From Taudactylus pleione (lineage: Eukaryota; Chordata; Amphibia; Anura; Myobatrachidae): DNA of 64,000 bases. Made by a program: the position numbers and the translations under genes. The notes beneath the pieces are model-generated. The model had not been told where the DNA came from, made no database searches, and saw only the letters and a program-made list of their open reading frames with translations. This document shows, piece after piece, positions 43,793 through 54,003 of this stretch; the first letter of the stretch is position 1; the number at the start of each line of letters is the position of its first letter. Location: the NCBI GenBank assembly GCA_031769625.1, contig JAUIMM010000534.1, positions 5,606,001 to 5,670,000 on the forward strand. The letters are read 5' to 3'.

Positions 43793-44150
43793 AGGTTGGG
43801 TATGAAATCCCAGCTGTCGGGATGCCACTTGTCAGAATACCGACAGTGGCATCCTGACAGCCACAGGAAGTCACGGTAAGTATTTATCTCACCCCTACCC
43901 TAACCCACCCTTCCCAGTGCCTAACCCTAACCTCTCCCCTAGTGCCTAAACCTAACCTCCCCCTCCGCACACCCTAATCCTAAAACTCCCTACACGGTGC
44001 CTAACCCTAACCCTCCCCTTCATTCCTAACCCTAACCCTGCTACCTAACTCTAACCTCCCCCTAACACCCCGATACTTACCTTTAGTATACTGACCTGTC
44101 GGGATTTCGGCGCCGGTATTCAGACCGTCAGCATCCCCTCCAATACATAT
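43793..44150. mobile_element. Telomere-like (CCTAA) MITE
   Basis: It begins CAGGTTGGGTATGAAATCCC followed by CTGTCGGGATGCCACTTGTC AGAATACCGACAG. The core consists of CCTAACCCTAACC-type words with CTCCCC spacers. It ends with ATACTTACC, CTGTCGGGATTTCGGCGCCGG and TCAGACCGTCAGCATCCC. Same family as 4344, 16405 and 32503. Confidence 0.75.
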
Positions 44151-44468
44151 GCCAGACAGCTGTGCACAAAATGTATGCCACATATCCATAAATTATGCTA
44201 TAGAATTCCCCTAATACATATGCCCCACGTGCATCAGCCTTGGTCATCAGTAGACCCAGCCGAGACTGAAAGAGACATCCTTGCTTTTTTTTGTGGACTC
44301 AGTGGCGCCCTCCAGTGGCCGGCACCCCTAGGCACCTGCCTAAAGCTGCCTAATGGTAGCACCGACCCTACACATTGTATATAATAACTGTTTAATAGGA
44401 GACCATCCATGAGTATATGAAGCGATCTAGGAGACACAATACAGCTACAATATATTATATGCATATGC

Positions 44469-44497
44469 GTGTATATATATATATATATATATATAAA
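44469..44497. repeat. (TA)n microsatellite
   Basis: About 13 TA units after GTGTATATAT. Confidence 0.9.
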
Positions 44498-44773
44498 CTA
44501 TCTTGAAAGCGGCACTCCACCCTGACGAAAATGCGCTTGTGAAGCATTGAAGTGTTGGTTACACAAACCCCTTGTGTCTCTAATTTATTTCCTGAGTTCC
44601 GCCGACTGGGAATATAGTTGTTTTACATATGAATTTGTTAAGATTAATTTTGATAATAATGATTTCATGATTTGATAAATTTTCATAAATGTTACTTGAA
44701 TGTAATGATTACAGATACAGATATTACCTGCATATACCTGATATACTGTCCTATTTCTTTTCTCATTGAACAG

Positions 44774-45052
44774 GAAGTGAAGCAGCAATACGAGCCATCC
44801 CCAGCACAGTGGTTACAAAGGGAGGAAATGTAACAATCCAGTGCACAAGTAACAATTATGTAGTGGAGGGATTTCGTTTACTTATAGGAAAGGGAAATAA
44901 CAACTATAGAGATGCAACAGGTGATGGGAAAGTGGCAAACTTTACTCTCACTAATGTTACTGATAGAGATTATTACAGCTGTATCCTCAGACATTGGAAT
45001 TATCCAGGAGGATGGTCTGATCCAACAAAGTATCTACAATTAACAATAATAG
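44774..45052 (+). CDS. Immunoglobulin-domain exon, leukocyte-receptor type
   Basis: This is a 279-nt exon bounded by TTGAACAG at the acceptor and GGTAAGTAA at the donor, phase 1-1 (93 codons). It encodes an extracellular Ig domain: an I-P-S-T-V-V lead, G-G-N-V-T-I-Q-C with the first cysteine, F-x-L-L-I-G-K-G, then N-F-T-L-T-N-V-T and D-Y-Y-S-C with the second cysteine, and W-S-D-P-T-K-Y-L-Q-L near the end. The G-x-N-V-T-I-x-C start and the S-D-P ... L-x-I tail are typical of KIR/LILR/TARM1/A1BG-type domains. Three N-x-T sequons are visible. The usual D-x-G-x-Y-x-C has D in place of G. No other domain, transmembrane or ITIM exon was seen in the window, so later exons must lie beyond 64 kb or this exon is isolated. 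Exon 1 at 6087 is a possible partner. Confidence 0.8.
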
Positions 45053-45094
45053 GTAAGTAACTATTGCCTGATATACCATTGTAGTCAGTAGCTA

Positions 45095-45505
45095 CAGGGC
45101 CAGATTAACAATGGGACAAATGGGACTACAGCCCCAGGCTTCCACTTAATAATGCACTCTTCATCATGAGAGCATGAGGATAACCAGCCACAGTCACCCA
45201 TAGATCTTAAGTATTACAATTGTAATTTTATTTTCCTCATAAAATTATGCTAATTTTTTACTTTTACTGATTTAGGGAAACTTTGGGGCTGATAGTACTA
45301 GGGGTAGTACATACCTACCTGACACTGGCCACACCCACACAGCACTGACCACATCCACATAGGACTGGCCACACACAAATGAAATTAGCCACACTCACAC
45401 ACACTGATCACACCCACACATCACTGGCCACACCTCCTAGGCTTCTCATAATATTCTCTTGAACATTTTCAGCCCCAGGGCAATGTGGCAATTAATCTGG
45501 CCCTG
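45095..45505. mobile_element. Non-autonomous hAT element, 411 bp, TSD AGTAGCTA
   Basis: It begins CAGGGCCAGATTAACAATGG and ends GCAATTAATCTGGCCCTG. Exact duplications AGTAGCTA are at 45087-45094 and 45506-45513. It lies 42 bp downstream of the Ig exon donor, in the presumed intron. The interior has CACACCCACAC-AGCACTGACC-type short repeats (45325-45435). Confidence 0.9.
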
Positions 45506-46199
45506 AGTAGCTAATGTTATCATCAATCATTGAAGATCACACAGCTCATTGGATGTGTTTAAATTAGGGGTGTGCACCGGCCACTTTTCGTATTTTGTGT
45601 TTTGGTTTTGGATCTGGATCTTTCTTCGTGTTTTGGATCTGGATTGGTTTTGCCAAAACCACCCTTCCGTGTTTTGGGTTCTGGGTTTTGTGTTTTGGAT
45701 CTGTATTTTTTTTAAAAAAAGCATAAAAACAGCTAAAATCACAGAATTTGTAGGTTTTTCTGCTCCTATGCTATTATTAACCTCAATAACCTTAATTTCC
45801 ACTCATTTCCAGTCTATTCTGAACACCTCACACCTCACAATAGTGTTTTTATGTCCAAAACGTTGCACCGAGGTAGCTGGATGACTATGCTAAGCGACAC
45901 GAGTGGGCGGCACAAACACGTGACCCATCTAGGCGTGAAACTGCAGTGGCAGACAGGATGGCAGTTTGAAAAACTAGGCCCCAAACTGTACATAATGCAA
46001 AGAAAAAAAAGAGGTGCAAGATGGAATTGTCCTTGGGCCCTCCCACCCACCCTTATGTTGTATAAACAGGACATGCACACTTTAACAAACCAATCATTTC
46101 AGCGCCAGGGTCTGCCACACAACTGTGGCTGAAATGATTGGTTCGTTTGGGCCCCCACAAAACAAGCTGGCAATTAATGTGTCCCTGCACAAACTGGCT

Positions 46200-49100
46200 C
46201 TATGGAGGCAAGATGTCATCCTCATCCTCCTCATCCACCGATTCCTCACCCTCTTCAGTGTGTACATCCTCATCCTCACAAAGTATTAACTCGTCCCCAC
46301 TTGAATCCACCACCACAGGTCCCTCTGTACCTTCTGGAGGCTGGTCTCCCTGGAAGAGCTGATAATTCATTTTGATGAACATCATCTTCTCCACATTCTG
46401 TGGAAGCAACCTCCTACGCCTTTCGCTGACAAGGTTCCCGGCTGCACTAAACACTCTTTCGGAGTACACACTGGAGGGGGGGCAACTCAGGTAAAATAGA
46501 GCCAGTTTGTACAGGGGCCTCCAAATTGCCTCTTTTTCCTGCCAGTACAGGTATGGACTGTCTGCCATGCCTACTTGGATGCTGTCACCGATGTAATCCT
46601 CCACCATTCTGTCAATGGTGACAGTATCATATGCAGTGACAGTAGACATGTCAGAAATTGTTGCCAGGTCCTTCAGTCCGGACCAGATGTCCAAACTTGG
46701 TCCTGCCTGCCCTGCATCACCGCCAGCGGGTTGCTTAGGATACCTAAGTTTTTTCCTGGCAGCCCCAGTTGCAGGAGAAAATGAAGAAGGAGCCGTTGAC
46801 GTGTCACGTTCCGCTTCAGCTGACAGTGTGTTCACCAGCAGGTCTTTGCACCTCTGCAGGCTTGTGTCGGCCGGAAAGAGAGACACCACATAGGCTTTAA
46901 ACCTAGGATCGAGCACGGTGGCCAAAACGTAGTGGTCTGATTTCAACAGATTGACCACCCTGGAATCCTGGCAAAGCGAATGAAGGGCTTCATCCACAAG
47001 TCCCACATGCCGAGCGGAATCGCTCCGTCTTAGCTCCTCCTTCACTTTCTCCAGCTGCTTCTGCAAAAGCCTGATGAGGGGAATGACCTGACTCAAGCTG
47101 GCAGTGTCTGAACTGACTTCACGTGTGGCAAGTTCGAAGGGCTGGAGAACCTTGCACAACACGGAAATCATTCTCCACTGCGCTTGAGTCAGGTGCATAC
47201 CCCCTCCTTTGCCTATGTCATAGGTGGATGTATAGGCTTGTATGGCCTTTTGCTGCTCCTCCATCCTCTGAAGCATATAGAGGGTTGAGTTCCACCGCGT
47301 CACAACCTCTTGCTTCAGGTGATGGCGGGGCAGGTTCAAGAGTGTTTGCTGGCGCTCCAGTCTTCGGCACGCAGTCGCTGAATGGCGAAAGTGGCCAGAA
47401 ATTTTTCGGGCCACCCAAAGCGTCTCCTGCACGCCCTTGTCGCTTTTCAGAAAATTCTGCACCACCAAGTTTATTGTGTGAGCAAAACATGGGACGTGCT
47501 GGAATTTGCCCAGATGTAATGCCCGCACAATATTGGTGGCGTTGTCAGATATCACAAATCCCCAGGAGAGTCTAAGTGGGGTAAGCCACTGGGCGATGAT
47601 TTCCCTCAGTTTCTCTAAGAGGTTGTCGGCGGTGTGCCTCTTACTGAAACCGGTGATACACAGCGTAGCCTGCCTTGGAACGAGCTGGCATTTCTGAGAT
47701 GCTGCTACTGGTGACGCTGCTGCTGTTGCTGCGTAAGGTGATACATCTACCCAGTGGGCTGTCACAGTCATATAGTCCTTAGTCTGCCCTGTTCCACTTG
47801 TCCACATGTCCGTGGTTAAGTGGACATTGTGTACAACGGCATTTTTCAGGACACTGAGGACACTTTTTCTGACGTTTCTGTACAGTCTCGGTATCGCCTG
47901 CCTAGTGAAGTGGAATCTAGACGGGATTTGGAACCGGGGACACACTACCTCCATCAATTGTCTAAATCCCACTGCACTAATGGCGGATACCGGACGCACG
48001 TCTAACACCAACATAGCAGTCAAGGCCTCAGTTATACGTTTTGCTTCAGGATGACTGCTGTCGTACTTCATCCTCCTCGCTAAGGACTGTTGGAGGGTCA
48101 ATTGTTTAGTAAAAGTAGTGGTGTTCCTACTTCCTCTCTGGGATGATGAACGACTCCCAGCAGCAGCAACAGCAGCAGCGGCAGCAGTAGGCGTAGCAAT
48201 GCAGGATCCTCCAGAGGAATCCCGGATAGGAGAGTCAGTCATGCCAGTGACATGGCCTGCAGGACTACTTCCGATCCTGACTAAGGAGGAAATTGACGAG
48301 GAGGGAGTTGACGGTGTGGTTTGCAGGCGCTTGGATACAACAGGACAACGGGATTTAGGTGTCCCTGGACTGCTTACGGTCTTAGCCAAAGTTTCTGAAC
48401 TTGACAGTAACTTTTTATGAACGCGCTGCAGGTGCCGTATAAGGGAGGATGTTCCTAGGTGGTTGACGTCCCTACCCCTACTTATTTCACCTTTACATAT
48501 GGTACATATGGCAAGACAGTTGTTGTCCGGATTTGGATAGAAATATTGCCAGACCAAAGAGGTGGAATGTTTGGTCTTCTGCCCAGGCATGACCGTGATG
48601 GGCTTTTTCATCCCACGGACAACAACTGTCTCCCCCGGAGCCTGATTTAAACAAACCACATCACCATCAGAATCCTCCTCGCCAACTTCCTCCTCAGCGC
48701 CAGCTACACCAGTATCCTCATCCTGTTGTACTTCAACAGTGACATCTTCAATTTGCATATCAGCAAGTGGACTGTGGGTGCTCCTTTCAGCACTTGCAGG
48801 GGGCGTGCAAATGGTGGAAAGAGCCACCTCTTCCCGTCCAGTGCTGGGAAGGTCAGGCATCGCAACCACCACCACACTTGGACTCTCCTTGGGGATTTGT
48901 GATATCTTCTTAGAAAGCACAGTTCTTCGCTGTGCTTTTGCCAGCTTAACTCTTTTGATTTTTTTAGTGGGAGGAGGGCTTCCATCGTCATGTGAAGCTG
49001 AACCACTAGTCATGAACATACTAGGGATCGACCTTAGCCGTTCCTTGCCACTCCGTGTCGTAAATGGCATATTGGCAAGTTTACGTTTCTCTTCAGATGA

Positions 49101-49313
49101 TTTAAATGTTTTTTTCAAGGTCATTTTCCTGAACTTTGCCATTTGGGATTGTATGTGCCCTCTACTATGACATTGGGCATCGGCCTTGGCAGACGACGTT
49201 GATGGCATGTTATCGTCTATGTCATGACTAGTGGCAGCAGCTTCAGCACTAGGAGGAAGTGGTTCTTGATCTTTCTCTATTTTATTTTTATCGGAGAAAG
49301 TTTGGTCCTCCAT
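46200..49313 (-). CDS. hAT-family transposase with BED zinc finger, 1,037 aa
   Basis: This is the DNA-cutting and joining enzyme of the surrounding hAT transposon, expected to act in the nucleus. An N-terminal low-complexity acidic/basic region (1-250) precedes a BED finger (about 250-300; C270, C273, H294, H299). An alanine/serine linker follows. The RNase H-like catalytic core starts near 430, with D502 in T-D-M-W-T-S, D590 in I-S-D-N-A-T-N, C609 and H612 in C-F-A-H, and R673-W674 in T-R-W-N-S. The C-terminal hAT dimerisation domain is at about 915-990 (L-S-C-P-P-S-S-V-Y-S-E-R-V-F-S), whose E952 is the probable third acidic residue. An acidic tail ends the protein. All motifs are intact with no stop or frameshift. 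The start was chosen as the first ATG, 25 bp from the end of the 160-bp array. It resembles ZBED-type proteins but lies within transposon ends, so it is a transposase rather than a host gene. Confidence 0.93.
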   Translation of the reverse strand: MEDQTFSDKNKIEKDQEPLPPSAEAAATSHDIDDNMPSTSSAKADAQCHSRGHIQSQMAKFRKMTLKKTFKSSEEKRKLANMPFTTRSGKERLRSIPSMFMTSGSASHDDGSPPPTKKIKRVKLAKAQRRTVLSKKISQIPKESPSVVVVAMPDLPSTGREEVALSTICTPPASAERSTHSPLADMQIEDVTVEVQQDEDTGVAGAEEEVGEEDSDGDVVCLNQAPGETVVVRGMKKPITVMPGQKTKHSTSLVWQYFYPNPDNNCLAICTICKGEISRGRDVNHLGTSSLIRHLQRVHKKLLSSSETLAKTVSSPGTPKSRCPVVSKRLQTTPSTPSSSISSLVRIGSSPAGHVTGMTDSPIRDSSGGSCIATPTAAAAAVAAAGSRSSSQRGSRNTTTFTKQLTLQQSLARRMKYDSSHPEAKRITEALTAMLVLDVRPVSAISAVGFRQLMEVVCPRFQIPSRFHFTRQAIPRLYRNVRKSVLSVLKNAVVHNVHLTTDMWTSGTGQTKDYMTVTAHWVDVSPYAATAAASPVAASQKCQLVPRQATLCITGFSKRHTADNLLEKLREIIAQWLTPLRLSWGFVISDNATNIVRALHLGKFQHVPCFAHTINLVVQNFLKSDKGVQETLWVARKISGHFRHSATACRRLERQQTLLNLPRHHLKQEVVTRWNSTLYMLQRMEEQQKAIQAYTSTYDIGKGGGMHLTQAQWRMISVLCKVLQPFELATREVSSDTASLSQVIPLIRLLQKQLEKVKEELRRSDSARHVGLVDEALHSLCQDSRVVNLLKSDHYVLATVLDPRFKAYVVSLFPADTSLQRCKDLLVNTLSAEAERDTSTAPSSFSPATGAARKKLRYPKQPAGGDAGQAGPSLDIWSGLKDLATISDMSTVTAYDTVTIDRMVEDYIGDSIQVGMADSPYLYWQEKEAIWRPLYKLALFYLSCPPSSVYSERVFSAAGNLVSERRRRLLPQNVEKMMFIKMNYQLFQGDQPPEGTEGPVVVDSSGDELILCEDEDVHTEEGEESVDEEDEDDILPP

Positions 49314-49338
49314 TTATGTTATATCGATTTGATATATA

Positions 49339-51602
49339 CGTGCGGCTAAACACAGAAAATAATATTTTTTTTGGTTTGGACTGGAGTGCACTTTGTGGGT
49401 TACAGCACCCTTTAACGGTCAAGCCAGCCGGCCCTTTACTTATGACACAGGCGCACGCTTGGCACTACTTTGTTGATGCACGTGCGGCTACTGCGCACAC
49501 AATTCACAAACACAGAAAAAAAATTTTTTTTGGTTTGGACTGGAGTGTACTTTCGGGGGTTACAGCACCCTTTAACGGTCAAGCCAGCCGGCCCTTTACT
49601 TATGACACAGGCGCACGCTTGGCACTACTTTGTTGATGCACGTGCGGCTACTGCGCACACAATTCACAAACACAGAAAATAATTTTTTTTTGGTTTGGAC
49701 TGGAGTGTACTTTCGGGGGTTACAGCACCCTTTAACGGTCAAGCCAGCCGGCCCTTTACTTATGACACAGGCGCACGCTTGGCACTACTTTGTTGATGCA
49801 CGTGCGGCTACTGCGCACACAATTCACAAACACAGAAAATAATTTTTTTTTGGTTTGGACTGGAGTGTACTTTCGGGGGTTACAGCACCCTTTAACGGTC
49901 AAGCCAGCCGGCCCTTTACTTATGACACAGGCGCACGCTTGGCACTACTTTGTTGATGCACGTGCGGCTACTGCGCACACAATTCACAAACACAGAAAAT
50001 AATTTTTTTTTTGGTTTGGACTGGAGTGTACTTTGGGGGTTACAGCACCCTTTAACGGTCAAGCCAGCCGGCCCTTTACTTATGACACAGGCGCACGCTT
50101 GGCACTACTTTGTTGATGCACGTGCGGCTACTGCGCACACAATTCACAAACACAGAAAATAATTTTTTTTTGGTTTGGACTGGAGTGTACTTTCGGGGGT
50201 TACAGCACCCTTTAACGGTCAAGCCAGCCGGCCCTTTACTTATGACACAGGCGCACGCTTGGCACTACTTTGTTGATGCACGTGCGGCTACTGCGCACAC
50301 AATTCACAAACACAGAAAATAATTTTTTTTTGGTTTGGACTGGAGTGTACTTTCGGGGGTTACAGCACCCTTTAACGGTCAAGCCAGCCGGCCCTTTACT
50401 TATGACACAGGCGCACGCTTGGCACTACTTTGCTGATGCACGTGCGGCTACTGCGCACACAATTCACAAACACAGAAAATAATTTTTTTTTTGGTTTGGA
50501 CTGGAGTGTACTTTGGGGGTTACAGCACCCTTTAACGGTCAAGCCAGCCGGCCCTTTACTTATGACACAGGCGCACGCTTGGCACTACTTTGTTGATGCA
50601 CGTGCGGCTACTGCGCACACAATTCACAAACACAGAAAATAATTTTTTTTTTGGTTTGGACTGGAGTGTACTTTCGGGGGTTACAGCACCCTTAACGGTC
50701 AAGCCAGTCGGCCCTTTACTTATGACACAGGTGCACGCTTGGCACTACTTTGTTGATGCACGTGCGGCTACTGCGCACACAATTCACAAACACAGAAAAT
50801 AATTTTTTTTTTGGTTTGGACTGGAGTGTACTTTCGGGGGTTACAGCACCCTTAACGGTCAAGCCAGCCGGCCCTTTACTTATGACACAGGCGCACGCTT
50901 GGCACTACTTTGTTGATGCACGTGCGGCTACTGCGCACACAATTCACAAACACAGAAAATAATTTTTTTTTTGGTTTGGACTGCAGTGTACTTTCGGGGG
51001 TTACAGCACCCTTAACGGTCAAGCCAGCCGGCCCTTTACTTATGACACAGGCGCACGCTTGGCACTACTTTGTTGATGCACGTGCGGCTACTGCGCACAC
51101 AATTCACAAACACAGAAAATAATTTTTTTTTTGGTTTGGACTGGAGTGTACTTTCGGGGGTTACAGCACCCTTAACGGTCAAGCCAGCCGGCCCTTTACT
51201 TATGACACAGGCGCACGCTTGGCACTACTTTGTTGATGCACGTGCGGCTACTGCGCACACAATTCACAAACACAGAAAATAATTTTTTTTTTGGTTTGGA
51301 CTGGAGTGTACTTTCGGGGGTTACAGCACCCTTAACGGTCAAGCCAGCCGGCCCTTTACTTATGACACAGGCGCACGCTTGGCACTACTTTGTTGATGCA
51401 CGTGCGGCTACTGCGCACACAATTCACAAACACAGAAAATAATTTTTTTTTGGTTTGGACTGGAGTGTACTTTCGGGGGTTACAGCACCCTTTAACGGTC
51501 AAGCCAGCCGGCCCTTTACTTATGACACAGGCGCACGCTTGGCACTACTTTGTTGATGCACGTGCGGCTACTGCGCACACAATTCACAAACACAGAAAAT
51601 AT
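49339..51602. repeat. 160-bp tandem array, 14 units, inside the hAT element
   Basis: Units start every 160 bp exactly. For example, TTGTTGATGCACGTGCGGCT recurs at 160-bp steps from about 49473 to 51553. Units are nearly identical. Small differences define subtypes: CTTTCGGGGG or CTTTGGGGG, CCCTTTAACGG or CCCTTAACGG, and T-run length. Each carries a CACGTG palindrome. The array lies directly upstream of the transposase start and so may be promoter or 5' UTR sequence. The 70-codon frames in each unit are an artefact of repetition. Confidence 0.95.
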
Positions 51603-52121
51603 ATTATTTTTTTAGCACTTGGGGGGAGCACCCCTGATGGACAGAGCACCCCCTGGACAACACTACAGCACCCCTTTAGGTCTGGGACACTGCACAGGAC
51701 TTTGGAGTGGACACAGCCCCTATGGAGAACTGACTGCACAACACAGTCCAGCCAGCCCCTATGGACTTTGAAGTAGTGGACACAGCCCCTATTAACAACA
51801 GCAGCACAGCACAACACAGCCAGCCCCTATGGACTTTGAAGTAGTGGACAACAGCAGCACTACACTACACTACACTACACTACACAGCCCTAACTCCCAC
51901 CCTCCCTCTTCACTGTCCACAGCCGAGTGAGAAAATGGCGCCGACGCGGGTACCTTATATAGGATCCAAAACCCGCGAGACTCGGAAGGCGGGATGATGA
52001 CGTTTTGCCTCGATTTCAGATCCGAGTCAGGGGGGAAAAGTCGAGCCTGACTCGGATCGGACTCGGATCGGGGGGGCTCGGGGGGGTTCGGATTTCAGAA
52101 ATCCGAACCCGCTCACCCCTA
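51603..52121. other. Right subterminal region of the hAT transposon
   Basis: It contains CAGCCCCTATGGACTTTGAA and GTAGTGGACAACAGCAGCAC repeats, a (CTACA)n run at 51860-51882 and GC-rich GACTCGGATCGG repeats near the end. These probably include the distal promoter and transposase-binding sites, by analogy with other hAT elements. Confidence 0.6.
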
Positions 52122-52175
52122 GTTTAAATATGTTTTAGTAATTAATGTTCGTATACAAATAATGTGATATACTGC

Positions 52176-52541
52176 ATACCTCCCAACATTTGGTGAGGCC
52201 AAGGGGGGACAGATCGCGCACTGAAGGCGCGCGGGGGCAAAAGGGGGCGTGGCTTACACGAAAAGGGGTGGAGTCTGTGAAAAACAGGGCGGAGCCTCGC
52301 GGCTTCCCCCTTTTTCATCAATTTGGGGGCTTGCCCAGCACTCTCTGAGATGCTGGGCAGCCACTGGCAGTCCGTATACATGAGAATAGATGCCATGCAC
52401 ATTTTCTGCTATGCAGAGCAGCGGTTTGTGCTCTCCCAAACTCCCCCCCCACCGCGGGACACTGCGGCCCGCGGGTGGGACAGCGGGACAGTCCCAGAAA
52501 AACGGGACTGTCCCACTGGATGCGGGACAATCGGGAGGTAT
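52176..52541. mobile_element. Non-autonomous hAT-like element with ATACCTCCCAAC ends
   Basis: It begins ATACCTCCCAACATTTGG and ends GACAATCGGGAGGTAT. The flanks share ATACTG (6 of 8 bases). Internal CGGGACAGTCCC-AGAAAAACGGGACTGTCCC pairs near the right end. The same family forms the outer element 53291-55578. Confidence 0.7.
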
Positions 52542-52549
52542 GATACTGT

Positions 52550-52905
52550 ATGTAAGTCACATCAGATATGTCTGTGTCCAATGTGACACTTTTCTTATTG
52601 ATTTATGGGCTACAGCCATGTGGAAGCATCTTATATTTGCACTGTGGTGTAGAGAAAGAGAACTGTAATTTTCATGTGGGGTTAATTAAAGTGCGTAACA
52701 ACAGACAGTAGCATAGGGTAAATTCACATCAGATTACATCTGTGTGCAATGTGACCCTTTACTTATTGACTCCACGTAATGTTAACGCAGCCATTTGGAA
52801 GCATCTTATATTTGCACTTTGGTATAGAGAGAGAGAACTGGAATATTTATGTCTCCTATTGTGAGGAGTGTGGGGTGGATTAAAGTGTGTAACAGACAGT
52901 AGTGT
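52550..52905. repeat. Tandem duplication of about 180 bp
   Basis: CACATCAGATATGTCTGTGT ... GGAAGCATCTTATATTTGCA at 52558-52645 recurs as CACATCAGATTACATCTGTG ... GGAAGCATCTTATATTTGCA at 52726-52817, including the following AGAGAAAGAGAACTG and TTAAAGTG parts. Non-coding. Confidence 0.75.
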
Positions 52906-53585
52906 AAGATAAATCAGGGTAAATGTAAGTATCGCCAGACTCTAATTGTCCCCCCAGACAGATAACACAGAGATTGGCATTATTCAGGCCATTATTTGTG
53001 CCCTCACCGCACCTCATTACCTGGGAAGATGTTAGGAAAGAGCTTCATCAGCAGAACCTGAGCAGATTGATCAGTATTCATCTATTACCAGCAGTGGCAT
53101 CACAATCATTTTATGTTATGGAGGGCAAGAGATTATATCATTTTAGTGACACCCCCGCCCCCACCCCTTTCGTCCCCTCTCCGTCTCCCTCCTTCCTATC
53201 TGTTGCTGGTCAGTAGCATGAAGGTGGAGAAGGGGAGGGCGGGACCATCAGGGAGGAGGAGGCAGGGGCTGTGCACATTATTGCAATAGCATACCTCCCA
53301 ACTGTCCCGCATTCAGCGGGACAGACCCATTTTTCAGGGACTGTCCCACCCGTGGGCCGCAGTGTCCCGCGATGGGAGGGAAATTGGGGGAAGCATATAC
53401 CGCTGCTCTGCATAGCAGAGCAACTGGTGTACAGAGTGAGAATAGATGCTGTGCGCCAGAGGCGTCACTAGTGTTGGTGTCACCCGGTGCTATAACTCAT
53501 GGTGACACCCCCCCCACCAAAAAAAATAAATTGATGCGCAGCTCTGCAAACTCTCCCCAAATACCAGTCCAGCAGACACATTTAC

Positions 53586-53975
53586 ACAATGCCCCCAGTA
53601 GTGGTGCCCCGTATGTAGTGCCCACAGTAGTGGTGCCCCTTATGCAGTGCCCTTATGCAATGTCCCCAGTGGTAATGCCCCCTAATAGTGCCCCTAGCGG
53701 TAGTGGTAATGCCCCTTATAGTAGTGCCCTCTATAGTATTAGTGCCCCCTATAGTAGTGACCCCAGTATTAATGCCCTCAGTAGAAATGCCCCTAGTAGT
53801 AATGCCCCCATTAGTAGTGCCCCTAGTAGTAATGCCTTCAGTAGTAATGCCCCCTGTAGTAGTGCCATCAAAAGTAATGCTCCCTGTAGTAGTGCCCCCA
53901 TTAGTAATGCCCCCTAATAGTGCCCACAATGGCAGTGGTAATGCCCCCTATAATATTACCCCCAGAAGTAATGCC
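53586..53975. repeat. Minisatellite of AGTAGTAATGCCCCC type
   Basis: Units of about 12-18 bp (AGTAGTGCCCC, AGTAATGCCCCC) repeat some 25 times with varied spacing. The open frames on both strands here are repeat artefacts. Confidence 0.85.
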
Positions 53976-54003
53976 CCCTATTGTATTGCATAGAGTGTAA
54001 CAG

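Larger units (their letters stand above)
45565..52121 (-). mobile_element. Complete autonomous hAT transposon, 6,557 bp, TSD GTTTAAAT
   Basis: Termini are TAGGGGTGTGC at the left and, on the other strand, TAGGGGTGAGC at the right. Exact 8-bp duplications GTTTAAAT flank it at 45557-45564 and 52122-52129. It contains one uninterrupted transposase frame (46200-49313, minus strand), a 160-bp tandem array (49339-51602) upstream of that gene, and a GC-rich right part. Subterminal repeats differ at the two ends: GTTTTGGATCTGGATC words at the left and GACTCGGATCGG words plus GGTTCGGATTTCAGAAATCCGAACC (as arms GGTTCGGATTT / AAATCCGAACC) at the right. It is longer than most hAT elements. Intactness of ends and gene suggests a young insertion. 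Confidence 0.93.

Noticed and set aside
43406..43828. 140-codon minus-strand frame rich in P and S
   Set aside because: Complement of a purine-rich tandem repeat; no stop codons because of composition.
46200..49313. Host-domesticated ZBED-type gene
   Set aside because: The gene is bounded by hAT terminal repeats and perfect 8-bp duplications, and the catalytic residues are intact; the simple reading is a transposon gene.
49470..51776. Series of overlapping 70-codon frames, one per 160-bp unit
   Set aside because: They are the same sequence repeated every 160 bp. Since 160 is not a multiple of 3 the frames shift from unit to unit. No domain, and they run antisense to the transposase gene's upstream region.
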